Positions 51,620-62,304 are shown, numbered from the stretch's first letter. The stretch: DNA of 64,000 nt from Sceloporus undulatus (GCF_019175285.1 NC_056527.1:111300389-111364388), one strand, 5' to 3'. Numbers and translations: made by a program. The notes: generated by a model not told the origin, from the letters alone.

Positions 51620-52570
51620 TCACACAGACTCCTTTTGATGGACCAAGTGGAGTTTATACTTGTGCTTCAGTTTCATCATGGCTTCTTTTATTTCCTGGTT
51701 CCTCAGTGTGTAAATGAAGGGATTGAGGGCAGGGGTGGCCACCAGGTAGAACACAGCAACCATCTTGTTCATGTGGGAAGTGGACAAAGGCTTCACATAC
51801 ACAATGACACAAGGCACGTAGAAGAGGCTGACAACCATCAAGTGTGAACTACAGGTAGAGAGAGCCCTCCCAGCACTACCACCCTTCGCAAAATGACCAT
51901 AGAGTGTAGCCAGGATTGTGACATAGGAAAGCAGCAAGATCAGAAAGCATGGAAGAGTTAAGAAGCTACTATTGACAACCATGAGAACCTCAAAAATGTA
52001 GGTATCCATGCAAGCCAGCCTGACCACCTGTGGGACATCACAATAGAAGTTGTCCAGAACATTAGGCCCACAGAATGAAAGGTGGGCAACCATTGCCATC
52101 TGAATGGTGGAATGAAGGAGTCCTCCTGCCCAACAGACCAGGAGAAGCTTGAGGCAGCGCTGCCAAGTCATGATGGCTGTGTACCACAGAGGATAACAGA
52201 TGGCCACATAGCGGTCATAAGCCATGAGGGTGAGGAGAAGCATCTCTGCACCTCCAAAAGCATGGAGAAAAAAGAGCTGGGCCTGGCAGCTCCCATAGGA
52301 AATAGTGTGGCCACAGTTAAACAGATCTGTTGCCAGTTTAGGAGCTGCAACTGATCCTATGGTCAGGTCAGCAAGGCTCAGGTTGGAAAGGAATAAAAAC
52401 ATGGGAGAGTGCTGGAGCTGAGGCTGAGACAGAACAGTTGCCAGAATTAAGCAGTTTCCCAGAAGGATGATGATGTAGCAAGCCAAGACCAGAGCGGAAA
52501 GGTAGGCCTGGAGAGTGCAGGAGAAAGGGAAGCCCAATAAAATGAATTCTGAAATGGTGGTTCCATTCAT
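51620..52570 (-). CDS. Olfactory receptor, class II, family 4-like (intact)
   Basis: 316 codons; the start at 52570 gives MNGTTISEFILLGFPF with an NGT site at 2-4. The 20 codons upstream that remain open are not OR-like. Landmarks: LLGNCLILATV (full GN motif) in TM1, SPMFLFLSNLSLADLTIGSV, LMAYDRYVAICYPL, LSFCGPNVLDNFYCDVPQVV (family 4 signature), RALSTCSSHLMVV, PALNPFIYTLRN. The region before TM6 carries GHFAKGGSAGRALS, slightly longer than its neighbours. No defect. Convergent with the CR1 fragment at its 3' side. Confidence 0.96.
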   Translation of the reverse strand: MNGTTISEFILLGFPFSCTLQAYLSALVLACYIIILLGNCLILATVLSQPQLQHSPMFLFLSNLSLADLTIGSVAAPKLATDLFNCGHTISYGSCQAQLFFLHAFGGAEMLLLTLMAYDRYVAICYPLWYTAIMTWQRCLKLLLVCWAGGLLHSTIQMAMVAHLSFCGPNVLDNFYCDVPQVVRLACMDTYIFEVLMVVNSSFLTLPCFLILLLSYVTILATLYGHFAKGGSAGRALSTCSSHLMVVSLFYVPCVIVYVKPLSTSHMNKMVAVFYLVATPALNPFIYTLRNQEIKEAMMKLKHKYKLHLVHQKESV

Positions 52571-52649
52571 GGTGAGACTTGATCCTAATGGGACAAATGA
52601 AGTAGATATTGGTAATGTTCCTCCAACCAATTTTCATTTTACTAACCAC

Positions 52650-54060
52650 ACAATCTTCCTGTCCTAAAAGTGTGAACAGAGTCCAGATTTCTTGAATCTA
52701 TTTCTTCTTTTGTCAGCACTAGGTTCCAAAAGCACACTAATCCCATATTACTATATATCAATACATTTTAAAAAAAAACCATGATTCAATATAATATCTA
52801 GTACAATATGCACTTTAAACAAAAGCTGTTTTCAGAACAAGAGCTACAACTTATTAGTCAGTTAATGACATACATAAAGGATTTATGTAAATCAATGGTT
52901 TGTGCAATACAAACAAAATAATAATAACGTTTTGCGACATACAATGTCTTCTGTGGTGTTCCAGTTGAGTTCTTCTCCATACAATTGACAAGAAGATTAA
53001 CAGAATGCCAAAGAAAGTCACCATCACCTGCTGTTGTTGCATCCAGATCCCTGTCTACTACTAGAGGTGATACATTGTCATCCTGACTAGAAATCATTTA
53101 TGGCTCCATCTCTATGCATTTATCCAATTCACATTTATGTTCATCCAAGCCAAAATGACATCTTGTGGCAACAGCTTTCACAGCTTAACCATGTGCTGTG
53201 TGAAGAAATACATAGTGTAAGCTTAAACCCATTTAACCAGAAGGAAGGCCCAAATAACACCCTTGGGATTTCTTTCCACCCAGAAAGAGATAGGATTGTA
53301 CCCATAAAAACAAAAGAAATGGTTGTGGGAATCATCAGTGTCCATTAACATTACCATCAGTGCCACTATCTTAACAATTCAAAGAAAACTTAAATGTATC
53401 TTATATGCTGATTCACAAAGTAGCATAGGTTAAGCCTACCTACTACAAGGGTTATGATCTTTCAGAAGTGTCCTACTTGGATAGGAACATCCCATGAAAT
53501 CCTAACAACCATGAACTTAACCATGAACCAACCATGAAAATTGAGAATATGATGCCAATGTGTCAATTCCTTCAGATTTCTTTCCTCCTTGTTCAGAAAC
53601 AAATTGAGAGGAACCATGTGGGTTTCCCTGTATATAATCCTTCTGAATCAGATATTTTTTAAGCTTCTGCCCCCTAAAGTCTACGTTTTATTCCTTCATA
53701 ATCTTGATAGAGGATGGAGACAACACCCTGGAGTTTATTACTTGGAGTTCAGTCCCAAATGGAGTAATTAACATCTAATGGGATTTTGAAGTCTTATTTT
53801 ATACTATATAGCCCTTCAGAGACTCATTGAAACAAGAATTCCCTCCCTTATTTAATGGCTTTTAAGGTCACTGAAATTCAGCAGGATGCTGTGACATTAA
53901 ATTTTGGCACTTAGGTAGCAACTTATGTGGCTCATGAGAAGTTCCCTGGGGAGGGGGTCTAGTCAGTACTCCAAAATAACAAAAGTTCTCCACCTTAGAT
54001 CAGTGGCAAGGAACTCTGTTGCCTTTCAGCTGTAGTTGCTCTCTGACATTGGATGGGGCC
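52650..54060. other. 5' flank of the OR at 51620-52570, nothing recognised
   Basis: No conserved 5' module of the family-11-like type could be found here by eye. Confidence 0.4.
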
Positions 54061-54062
54061 AT

Positions 54063-54600
54063 TGAATCATAGAGTTTGAAGAGACACTAGGGCCATCCAA
54101 TACAACCCACTTCTGCCATGCAGGAATACACAAGCAAAGCACTCCCTGCAGATGACCATCCAGCCTCTGTTTAAAAACGTCCAAAGAAGGAGACAGGGGT
54201 TCAACAGATGAGCAGCTCTGTGCCATCCGTCTTTGCCCCGCATTGTTGCCACAGCAACCAAAGGGTGCGGCAATGATGTGCTCCCTCTTGGGATAAAAAG
54301 AAACTGCTGAAAGCAGCTTCCTGGAAGGGGTGCAATTGGCGCACTCACATGCCCCGATTGTGTCACTTCCGGCCAGCACAGTTTGGGCACTGTGCCATGC
54401 TTCGCCATCATGGCACCGCCTGTGAGCCATGATGGTGACATGCTGGTGGACTAGGGTTTCTGGGCATGTAAATGCTCAGCCTCATCTAGCCCTAGTTCTC
54501 CAGCAGGATGGTGCAAATCGCCCGTCTGTACTGCCCCTCCGCCATTCTTTGAGGCAGCTCATTTCACTGTCAAACAGCTCTTACCCCAAATAACAGAACA
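54063..54600 (-). mobile_element. CR1 3' end, antisense, split by a MITE
   Basis: Left part GAATCATAGAGTTTGAAGAG ... CCAGCCTCTGTTTAAAAACG ... AAGAAGGAGAC, right part CCATTCTTTGAGGCAGCTCA, TTTCACTGTCAAACAGCTCT. The element at 54195-54538 separates them. Confidence 0.75.
54195..54538. mobile_element. MITE with AGGGG...CCCCT ends inserted in CR1
   Basis: Left AGGGGTTCAACAGATGAGCA, right CCCGTCTGTACTGCCCCT, imperfect inverted ends shared with 7474-7746 (CATGATGG and TAGGGTTT blocks also shared). Internal CATCATGGCACCGCC / GCCATGATGG. Confidence 0.7.
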
Positions 54601-56217
54601 ACAGAATAACACTGACAGAACACAAAAGCAATGACAATTACATGCAAAACAACCAACTGTATTTGTAAAATTATATTAAGGTGACATCTTCTCTTCCATG
54701 GGCTTGCCATCTGTGGATTAGAGCATCCATGAATGGCCCCAGCCATTCTCCCCAATGGCAGTACATGCACTTGGCCACACTAATACTGTCACATGCCCAT
54801 CATGCCACCAATGAGGTGAACAAACATGATGTCTCATAGAATTTGCTATCCGTTTGGGGGTCCAGAATGGAATGTTCTGCAACAAGTATTTGTGTGTTCC
54901 CATTTCTGATGACCTCAAGGCAACAGTTTGGGGTGTCATAAGAGTGAATTGTTTGTCGTTTAATGTATTACTAAATACCAGAGAGAGGTATTTGTGGGAT
55001 TTCATGTTTTAGGTGCCACAATAATCCAGTCATCCTTGGATGTTATTGTTCCTGGCCCCATAAGGAGAAATTTACTGAGAAGTCTCAGACAACAATATTT
55101 CTTGGATCAACCTTGGCAAAGAGCTTCAGCAAAAAAACCTTGGGAATTCTGGGATTCATAAAGAATGTGGAGTTAATGCTTCCCTGCTCCCTTCATAAGA
55201 CTATGGTTCCCAAAGTTATCTGCTTGAGACCCAAATTTTAAACTCAGCTAAATGAGCATACCATAAATGTGCTGGCTTGCTTTAATTAAAATCTTGTCTT
55301 CTTGTCTGTTTTTCATGCTCTCCTTGCCTCCTGCTGGATCCTCCTGAGGAGAAGTTGGATGAAGTTTGTTCCATTTTTTAGCTACAAATGAACAGTGTGC
55401 ACTTACATATTAACAACTCCCTTTGGAACCAATCTTGAGGACACTGTATTACTAGACTCCTGAACTTTTGATCTGCTCTACTTGCATCTGTTCCTTTTCA
55501 CTTTGGAATCAATATATCTACACACCTTGAGCTCCATACTCCTGGTAGATCTCTCTGTGTTGAGAACTGAAGACGCAACTGTTCCACATTCCCCTGTGCA
55601 AGTTTGACTGGAGACAAACCAAAGAAATAAAGGTAAAGCAAGAATGGACAAATGTTAATGGTCTGCTGATGGACTACTGCTCCATTTCTGGTGAGCCTGC
55701 AGATTCCTAGAAAGCTAATAAAGTATTCTGGATGTTGACGGATTAGCAAGAATGCCTATTCACTCCGACTATTTAAGAGTGGTGCTCTTAAAGGAAATCC
55801 AAGTGTATTATTATTTTATTATATTTATTTGTATCCTGCTTTTTCCGCAGAACTGGGATTCAGAGCAGCTCAACAGTATATAATTCACTCTCATTTTGTA
55901 ATTTTAGAATATATTGGTGGCTCACAATGAGTCCAGTTCATCCTACAAGAAGAACATCTTGCATGACACAAGATTGACATCAGTCTGTTCCTTTAGTAAA
56001 TGAATGGGTTTCTCTGAGCAGGAAGCATCAGCACCATGCGTCAAATATTACAAGGTAAGAGGAAAAACCATGCAGTGCTAATAGCTAGGCCTATTTAAAA
56101 TTTATCTGACTGTTTAGCTATCTATCCATCCATCTATCCAGCCATGTGAAGCAATTGCAATATAAAAACTGTGGTTGTGGTCAGAGGAGATGTTTGTAAC
56201 AAGTCATTTTTCTCAGT
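54601..56217. other. Intergenic, mostly unassigned
   Basis: A LINE-tail remnant at 55803-55890 (TTATTTGTATCCTGCTTTTT CCGC) is the only repeat I can name. Confidence 0.4.
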
Positions 56218-56725
56218 CAGAAGTGTATAGTGAAGTTATGTGTCAAAATTAAGGGAAGGAATGGGAGCAAAGTTAGCCCACAGTGAGTAATGTTATCTAG
56301 TTCTTGTTAAAAATTACAGTCTTCCTTCCATATCCATGGATTATTTTATCCACAGATTCAAGCATCCATGGTTTTAAAATATTTTAAAAATGTATAAATT
56401 CCAATGTATAAATTTACTATGCCATTGTGGAACCAAATCCCAGAGGATATCAAGGGCCCATTGTAATTTGCAACAGCATTTAAAGGCATTTTTGAGGTAT
56501 TTTGAGAGGGATTGTAACATACTATGTCACTCTCTGAGCAATCCTAAACAGTGATGGCTGGCAGGTCCCATGTCAGTGAATCTGCTCCAGGTTTTAGTCT
56601 GAAGGAGTCTATTTTGGAGTTCTTATTTTTAAGGTGCTTATTTTTCTTTTCTAAAGAAGGGATGAAAAACAATAAATGAAGCAACAAGGAACACAACAGG
56701 TAATTCAAGGAATGAAAAAGCATGA
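56218..56725 (+). repeat. Local duplication, copy 1
   Basis: Shares with 57470-58150, in the same order, GGAAGGAATGGGAGCAAAGT TAGCCCACA, a GTGATGGCTGGCAGGTCCCA-like segment, AAGGTGCTTATTTTTC and AAGAAGGGATGAAAAACA. It contains a TA-flanked Tigger-like insertion at 56317-56463. Confidence 0.55.
56317..56463. mobile_element. Tigger/MER2-like MITE with TA target
   Basis: CAGTCTTCCTTCCATATCCA ... GATATCAAGGGCCCATTG, flanked by TA on both sides; related to 23439-23665. Confidence 0.75.
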
Positions 56726-56849
56726 AACAGTAATAAGTAGTGTAAAGAGTGAGGTCACAAGTTACTTTTCAATCACTGCAGCAAGCACCAGCAACGAACT
56801 ACTTTTCAAACAGAAGTAATGAGGATATATTGCTTTTACAACTACCTAA

Positions 56850-57019
56850 GGTCTAATCTGCACTGCAGAAATAAAGCAGTTTGACACTGCTTTATCCACT
56901 GTGGTTCAGTGCTATGCAATTCTGGGACTTGAAGTTTTGTGAGATAGCTTTCTCTGTCAGAGATCTCTGGTGCCACAACAAACTACAAATCCCAGAATTC
57001 CATAGCATTGAGCCATGGC

Positions 57020-57067
<48 letters not shown>

Positions 57068-57228
57068 TTTATTTGTATACCGCCCTATGGCAAACCAATC
57101 CGGGCGGTTGACAACAGTAAAATATAAAATATAACAATTAAAAACACTTTATCCCTCCCCCCCTTAAGATACCACTGGCAGTTAAAGTGGTATCAAGCTG
57201 CATTAGTTTTGCAGTGCAGATTAGATCT
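56850..57228. mobile_element. Palindromic MITE with a nested insertion
   Basis: Left GGTCTAATCTGCACTGCAGA, AATAAAGCAGTTTGACACTG; right GGCAGTTAAAGTGGTATCAA, TTGCAGTGCAGATTAGATCT. Between CATGGCA (57013-57019) and 57177 sits an (AAT)n run at 57020-57066 plus an antisense LINE-tail piece (TACCGCCCTATGGCAAACCA). Confidence 0.75.
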
Positions 57229-57469
57229 AAGTAACCAAATAACTTTGCATACTTTTGTACTGCTTACTTGAACACTGATAGAATACTTGGAATCCATTAT
57301 TATTATTAGTAGTAGTAGTAGCAGTAATATTCCACCTTTTCTCTAAAAGTGGGTCTCAAGAAGGCTTCATACAACTCATGACATTATTTTACCAGTCTCC
57401 GCCAACCCTATTGAATTACAATCAAGATGACAGCTAGGAAAATGAAAATGTAACAAACTGACTTTGTTC

Positions 57470-58150
57470 CTCAGAAGGAGACAATGAAATTACATGTCAA
57501 AACCAATGGAAGGAATGGGAGCAAAGTTAGCCCACAAAGTTAGTTTAAAGGGGTGTTTTAAAAAGTTTGGCGCTGCTCTCCAATGAATCCTTAGCCATGG
57601 TGGTGGGTAGCTCTCAGGTCAGTGCAACTGTGAATCACATCCATATTTTAGTTTAAAGGTACTCACCAAGAGGCAGAACTAAAACCTGTGGCAGATTACC
57701 TGTCTTAAGGACATAAAATCATAGAATCATAAAGTTGGAAGAGACCTCAAGGACTATCCTGTCCATCGCTCTACTGTGCAGGAACACAGAATCAAAGCAC
57801 TCCTGACAGATGACCACTCTGTTTAAAAACTTCCAAAGAATCATAGAATCATAGAATTGGAAGAGACCGCAAGGGCCATCCAGTCCAACCCCCTGCCATG
57901 CAGGAAATCACAATCAAAGCATCCCCGACAGATGGCCAAAGGAGACTCCATCACATTCTGGGTCAGTATCTTTCACTGTCAAATAGCTTTTACTGTCAAG
58001 AAGTTCTTCCTAATGTTTTGGTGAAATCTCTAAATTGACGATGACCCACCACCATTGATCTTAAGGTGTGTTATTTTTATTTTATTTTTTAAGGAAGGGA
58101 TGGCAAACAGTGAGAAGCAACAGGCAACCCAAAAAGTCATTAAAGGAACA
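57470..58150 (+). repeat. Local duplication, copy 2
   Basis: Counterpart of 56218-56725, interrupted by the antisense CR1 at 57717-58045. It may be a dispersed repeat rather than a true segmental duplication. Confidence 0.5.
57717..58045 (-). mobile_element. CR1 3' end, antisense, with a second CR1 nested inside
   Basis: The outer copy reads TCATAGAATCATAAAGTTGG ... AAAAACTTCCAAAGA and resumes at AGGAGACTCCATCACATTCT. The inner copy, 57840-57938, is a fresh terminus ATCATAGAATCATAGAATTG ... CCCCGACAGATGGCC. Confidence 0.75.
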
Positions 58151-58171
58151 GAAAATAATGAAACAGGTCCA

Positions 58172-58225
58172 AGAACAAATCAAGGCAGAACTCCTCCTAG
58201 AAGCCAAGATGACTAAACTGAGCAG
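58172..58225 (+). mobile_element. Bov-B (RTE) fragment
   Basis: GAACTCCTCCTAGAAGCCAA, GATGACTAAACTGAG, the segment just upstream of the 37000 copy's start. Confidence 0.45.
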
Positions 58226-58591
58226 GTTTATTTATTTGCTTGTTCATTTGTTCATTTGTTTATTTCCAGACTGCAGTACTACTACTCATTTGTGAGCAAC
58301 TGGCAATCTCATAAGCTGCATCCAACCCACAAAGTGATTCTCATTGACCTCCACCAATGTATCAAGTTACAACAAGGTGCAGTAAACAAACTGGCCATGG
58401 CATTACTTCTAGTGAAATGAAAATGTCTTTGGCCTGAATCCTATTGATCAATTCCAACTAGAATAGACCCACTGAAGCATTTGTTGAATGGTGAGTTAGC
58501 ACATAAGTAATAATAATAATAATAGTAATAATAATAATAAACTTTATTTATATCCCACCTCTCTGTCCATGACAGTTGAGGTGGCTTACAG

Positions 58592-58825
58592 TTAAAAGAA
58601 TGCAAGAATAAGTGTATTTGTATGTACCATCAGTCATACAACCTATGACAACCCCATGAATTTTATAGGGTTTTCTTAGGCTAAGAGGTGGTTTTGCCAT
58701 TCCTTCCTCTGCAATATAGTTTATAGCACCTGGCATTCATTGGCCATCTCCCATCCAAGGACTAACCAAAGCTGACCCTGCTTTGCTTCCATGAGCAGAC
58801 ATATCTGGTGTCTTTAGGGTAGATA
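58592..58825 (-). mobile_element. 5S-rRNA-headed SINE (5S-Sauria type), antisense
   Basis: CTCCCATCCAAGGACTAACC, AAAGCTGACCCTGCTTTGCT and TCCATGAGCAGACAT are the reverse complement of a 5S rRNA 3' half (including the box C region). Joined to TATGACAACCCCATGAATTT, ATAGGGTTTTCTTAGGCTAA and GAGGTGGTTTTGCCATTCC. Confidence 0.75.
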
Positions 58826-58902
58826 AATCCTATTAATACACTGGGTCCACTTTGATTGGGATGAACAACAGGATTCAGTTCTCTGTCTACTACCATGGGA
58901 TT

Positions 58903-59135
58903 GGAGCCCTGGTGGCGCAGTGGTTAAATGCCTGTACTGCAGCCATTCACTCAAAACCACAAGGTTGCGAGTTCAAGACCAGCAAAAGGGCTCAAGCTCG
59001 ACTCAGGCTTGCATCCTTCCGAGGTCGCTAAAATGAGTACCCAGACTGTTGGGGGGCAAATTAGCTTACTTGCTAATTAGCTTACTTGCTGTTCACCGCT
59101 ATGATCTTTGGAATAGCGGTATATAAATAAAACAA

Positions 59136-59177
<42 letters not shown>
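58903..59177 (+). mobile_element. tRNA-derived SINE immediately upstream of an OR exon
   Basis: GGAGCCCTGGTGGCGCAGTG head with box A and box B (GGTTGCGAGTTCAAGACC), a short internal duplication of AATTAGCTTACTTGCT, end GCGGTATATAAATAAAACAA, then (ATT)n at 59137-59177. Near-identical to 24107-24353. The tail stops about 23 bp before the acceptor of the gene at 59229. Confidence 0.9.
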
Positions 59178-59228
59178 TTACTGATTCCTCTTCTTGCAGT
59201 GTGTACCAGTGAGGTCTGGATTGACTGT

Positions 59229-60161
59229 ATGGAAGAGGAAAATAACTCCACAGTGAGTGAGTTCATCTTTGGGGGACTGGCCACTAACCTAGAAACAAAG
59301 CTCTTCTTCTTTGCAATCTTCTTGGCAGTCTATGGGGCAACTGTGCTTGGCAACCTCTTGATTGTGGGCATTGTGGCTTATGAACCTCTCCTCCACACCC
59401 CCATGTACTTCCTCTTGGGGAACCTCTCATTTTTGGATTTCTGCTATTCCTCCATAACTGCCCCCAAAATGTTGCTTGGCTTCTTACTGAGGACCAACAC
59501 CATCACTTATAGAGGCTGCATATCTCAGATCTTCTTCTTCCACTTCATTGGTGGCATCAAGATCTTTCTTCTCACCATCATGGCTTATGACCGCTATGTT
59601 GCTATCTTCTATCCTTTACGTTATATGGCCATAATGAATGGAACTTTATGTGTTGGGCTGCTGTGTGCTTCCTGGGTTGGGGGCTTTGTACACTCTATTG
59701 TCCAAGTGGGCATCATCATCCAGCTGCCCTTCTGTGGACCCAACAAGCTGGATAATTTCTATTGTGATGTTCCCCAAGTAGTCAAACTTTCTTGCACTAA
59801 TACTTTTGTGGTGGAACTACTCATGGTGTCTAACAGTGGCCTGGTGACTTTGATGTGCTTTATTGTGCTACTCGTGTCCTACTCCATTCTTCTGGCCAAA
59901 CTCAGAGCAGGGTCTGCAACAGGGTTGAGCAAGGCTATCTCCACATGTGTTTCCCACATTATTGTGGTAACCTTAATTTTTGGACCTTGCGTTTATATTT
60001 ACCTCCGTCCTTTCCGCACCTTTCCCATGGACAAAGCTGTCTCTGTTCTCTACACAGTCATCACTCCTGTCCTCAACCCTTTCATTTACACTCTGAGGAA
60101 CAATGATTTCAAAATGGCCTTGGCCAAGCTCATAGGAAAGAAGGCAAAATTAACTCCCTGA
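59229..60161 (+). CDS. Olfactory receptor, class II, family 4-like (OR4D-like, intact)
   Basis: 310 codons. The start ATG at 59229 lies 29 nt after the acceptor CCTCTTCTTGCAG; the ten open codons before it are not OR-like and begin with GTG. Landmarks: overlapping glycosylation sites NNS/NST at 5-8, VLGNLLIVGIV (GN motif), TPMYFLLGNLSFLDFCYSS, IMAYDRYVAIFYPLRY (usual AIC is AIF here), WVGGFVHSIVQVGIIIQLPF, CGPNKLDNFYCDVPQVV, KAISTCVSHI, PVLNPFIYTLRN. WVGGFVHSIVQ and the CDVPQVV loop closely recall OR4D. No defect. Confidence 0.96.
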   Translation: MEEENNSTVSEFIFGGLATNLETKLFFFAIFLAVYGATVLGNLLIVGIVAYEPLLHTPMYFLLGNLSFLDFCYSSITAPKMLLGFLLRTNTITYRGCISQIFFFHFIGGIKIFLLTIMAYDRYVAIFYPLRYMAIMNGTLCVGLLCASWVGGFVHSIVQVGIIIQLPFCGPNKLDNFYCDVPQVVKLSCTNTFVVELLMVSNSGLVTLMCFIVLLVSYSILLAKLRAGSATGLSKAISTCVSHIIVVTLIFGPCVYIYLRPFRTFPMDKAVSVLYTVITPVLNPFIYTLRNNDFKMALAKLIGKKAKLTP

Positions 60162-61390
60162 TATTAGATAGGGCAGCTGACTCCTGTGCATTATGTTTCT
60201 GGTTTCTTCTTCAACCAAGCACTTGATGTGCCTACAATAAATGGAGGAAAGGTTGATGACCCATTTTCCCTCCCTCCCTCCCTTCCTTCTTTCCTTGGAA
60301 CGCTTTCCTGTCAGAAAGCTAATTGTACCTATGTCTTTCAGGAACCATTAGAAACATATGCATTTATACAAGCTTTGGAAGGATAAGCAAATGTTCACTA
60401 TGGTTTGAATTCCCTTTGTTAATATCAATTAGAATAAATGCATTGATTCAAGTGCTGAATGGTGTTTCAACACATAATAATATGATTTATTTATATTCTG
60501 CCTTTTCCTTCCTTGGTTCAGTAGATCTAATCTAATTGAGATTACCAATAGAATTTGTTTGTCATTTCTTCTTTGCACTGTTTTGATTAGGAAGCTGGGG
60601 AAACGGGAGGTTGCTTTACACTAAGTTGCTTCATACTAAGTCAGATCCATTGCTCTGTCTGACCCAAGACTGTTGACTCTGACTGGCAGTCCCTCTGTAG
60701 TTACAGATAGCAATCTCTCCTAGTCATGCCTGAACACTTGCCCTGGAATCCCTTCTTGATAATCTTCCATTTTAAGTACTTAACAAGCTTGATTCTGCTG
60801 TTTGTTTTCTGAAAGCTCGGGGTGGTATCACTTTTTCTTTTACCCAATGTTTTAATTTCTAATTTTAGATGTATATTCTGTGATTTATGTTTGTACTTTT
60901 AGATTTTTGTGTAATGTGTAAATTTAACTGTGTTTCTTATGTAGACATTTACCAACCTGAGCTCTGATGGGAATGGGCAGTGTATGGACTGAAATCATCA
61001 TCTTTGGGATATTATTAACTGATTGATAGTAAAAAAAAAATTATCCTACCATTCAGGACAAAGGCCTGGTGTTATGTGTATTGCTCCTAAATAAGAAAAC
61101 AAAAGCTTGATACTAAACTTTGATAGGATGATAAACTAATCCCACAAGAATAGAACAGAATACATCTTATGTCACTGATAGCCTCACATCTTTTTCATGG
61201 AGGTCATGAGAACAGGTAGAGACAGTTCCCTAGTCATCCCTCATCCCATGAACCGATATGATCAATTTAGCTTTAATGTGCCCTCGGGGTAATACCTCAG
61301 CCATGACGTGCAGAGGCTAATACTCCACACACAGTTCTACATGAACTCCACATATCCTGTTCTATTCTACACTGCATGCATTCAAGAGCT
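60162..61390. other. 3' flank of the OR at 59229, mostly unassigned
   Basis: AT-rich. Contains a partial foldback repeat at about 60400-60480. Confidence 0.4.
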
Positions 61391-61391
61391 G

Positions 61392-61770
61392 GGGCATATG
61401 GGTGCTTTCTGCACCGCCATTTGGGACGTCCTCCGGACGTCCCATTTTAAAAAAGGGGCGTCTCTTATAGACGCCCCTGGGCCTAGTACGGACTCCGTCC
61501 GTACAAGATGGTGCCGGCCCTTCTACATGGCCGGCGCCATCTTTGCGTATCGGACGCTGAGCGTCCGTACGCGTCGCACCGCTTGTGACGTAGCGAGCGC
61601 GCCCCTGGTGCCTCGCTACGTCGCAAACGCGACGGAAAAAGAAGCTCCATTTTGGAGCTTCTTTTTCGGTCCGCGCGGGAGTCGGGCCGTGTGAAGGCTC
61701 CGACTCCCCCGCGGACCTACTGGCGGTGGCGGCAGACCGCCGCAAAGCGGTGGTCTGTACCCCGCCATAG
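61392..61770. mobile_element. CpG-rich element built of short inverted repeats
   Basis: A sharp GC/CpG island in AT-rich DNA. Consecutive hairpin pairs are GGGACGTCC / GGACGTCCC, GGGGCGTCT / AGACGCCCC, ACGGACTCC / GTCCGTAC, GATGGTGCCGGCC / GGCCGGCGCCATC, GACGTAGCGAG / CTCGCTACGTC, GAAGCTCCA / TGGAGCTTC and GGCAGACCGCC / GGCGGTCT-like repeats near the right end (GGTGGTCTGTACCCCGCC). No coding support; long open frames follow from the base composition. Confidence 0.6.
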
Positions 61771-61974
61771 TCATGGCCATATTGTGGCTGGGCTGGTGGT
61801 AGTTGATGCCCAGGCAGCAGTGAGGGATTCCAGCCTTTTACTCCAAATCTCAAGTCAAGTCTCAGGTTTCCACCTTCAAGTCTCAAGTCTCAACTCCTTG
61901 CAAGATACTTTCAAGTCAAATCTCAGGTCAAGTCTCAAGTCTGGGAGCCACCTTTAATAGGAATAAAAAGTAGT

Positions 61975-62020
61975 GGTGGTGATGGTGGTTGTGGTGGTGG
62001 TGGTGTGTGTGTGTGTGTGT
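61975..62020. repeat. (GGT)n/(GT)n microsatellite
   Basis: GGTGGTGGTTGTGGTGGTGG followed by (GT)n. Confidence 0.85.
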
Positions 62021-62304
62021 TTTCAATAACTGGAAAATCAAGAAGAGTGCACAAAGTTACGTTTTAAAAAAATATCATAGGCAGTTTATCAATATTGCCT
62101 TTTAGAAAATGAGATCTACCCAACAGCTGTCAGTCCCCATTGTACATCAGAGGAGTCATCTAAAACTTATCCTAGGAGCAGCAGGCAAAACTCACTCCCA
62201 CAGCAAATATAAAGTGCCATTTCTGTCACATGACAAGTAGGCAAAAAACAGTGAGGTGGAAGTGTTGTTCAAAGGAGGAAAACTGTTTTCCAAAGTATGA
62301 CTGA

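Noticed and set aside
52650-54060. Search for the OR11-type 5' module upstream of the OR4-like gene at 51620-52570
   Set aside because: No convincing match by eye; the module appears limited to the family-11-like genes.
56881-57111. Frame with a polyasparagine run
   Set aside because: Product of an (AAT)n repeat nested in a MITE.
58720-58810. 5S rRNA gene
   Set aside because: Only a 5S-like segment attached to a SINE body; diverged and incomplete.
61362-61886. 174-codon minus-strand open frame
   Set aside because: GC-rich hairpin element; open frames are expected by composition and no protein motif is visible.
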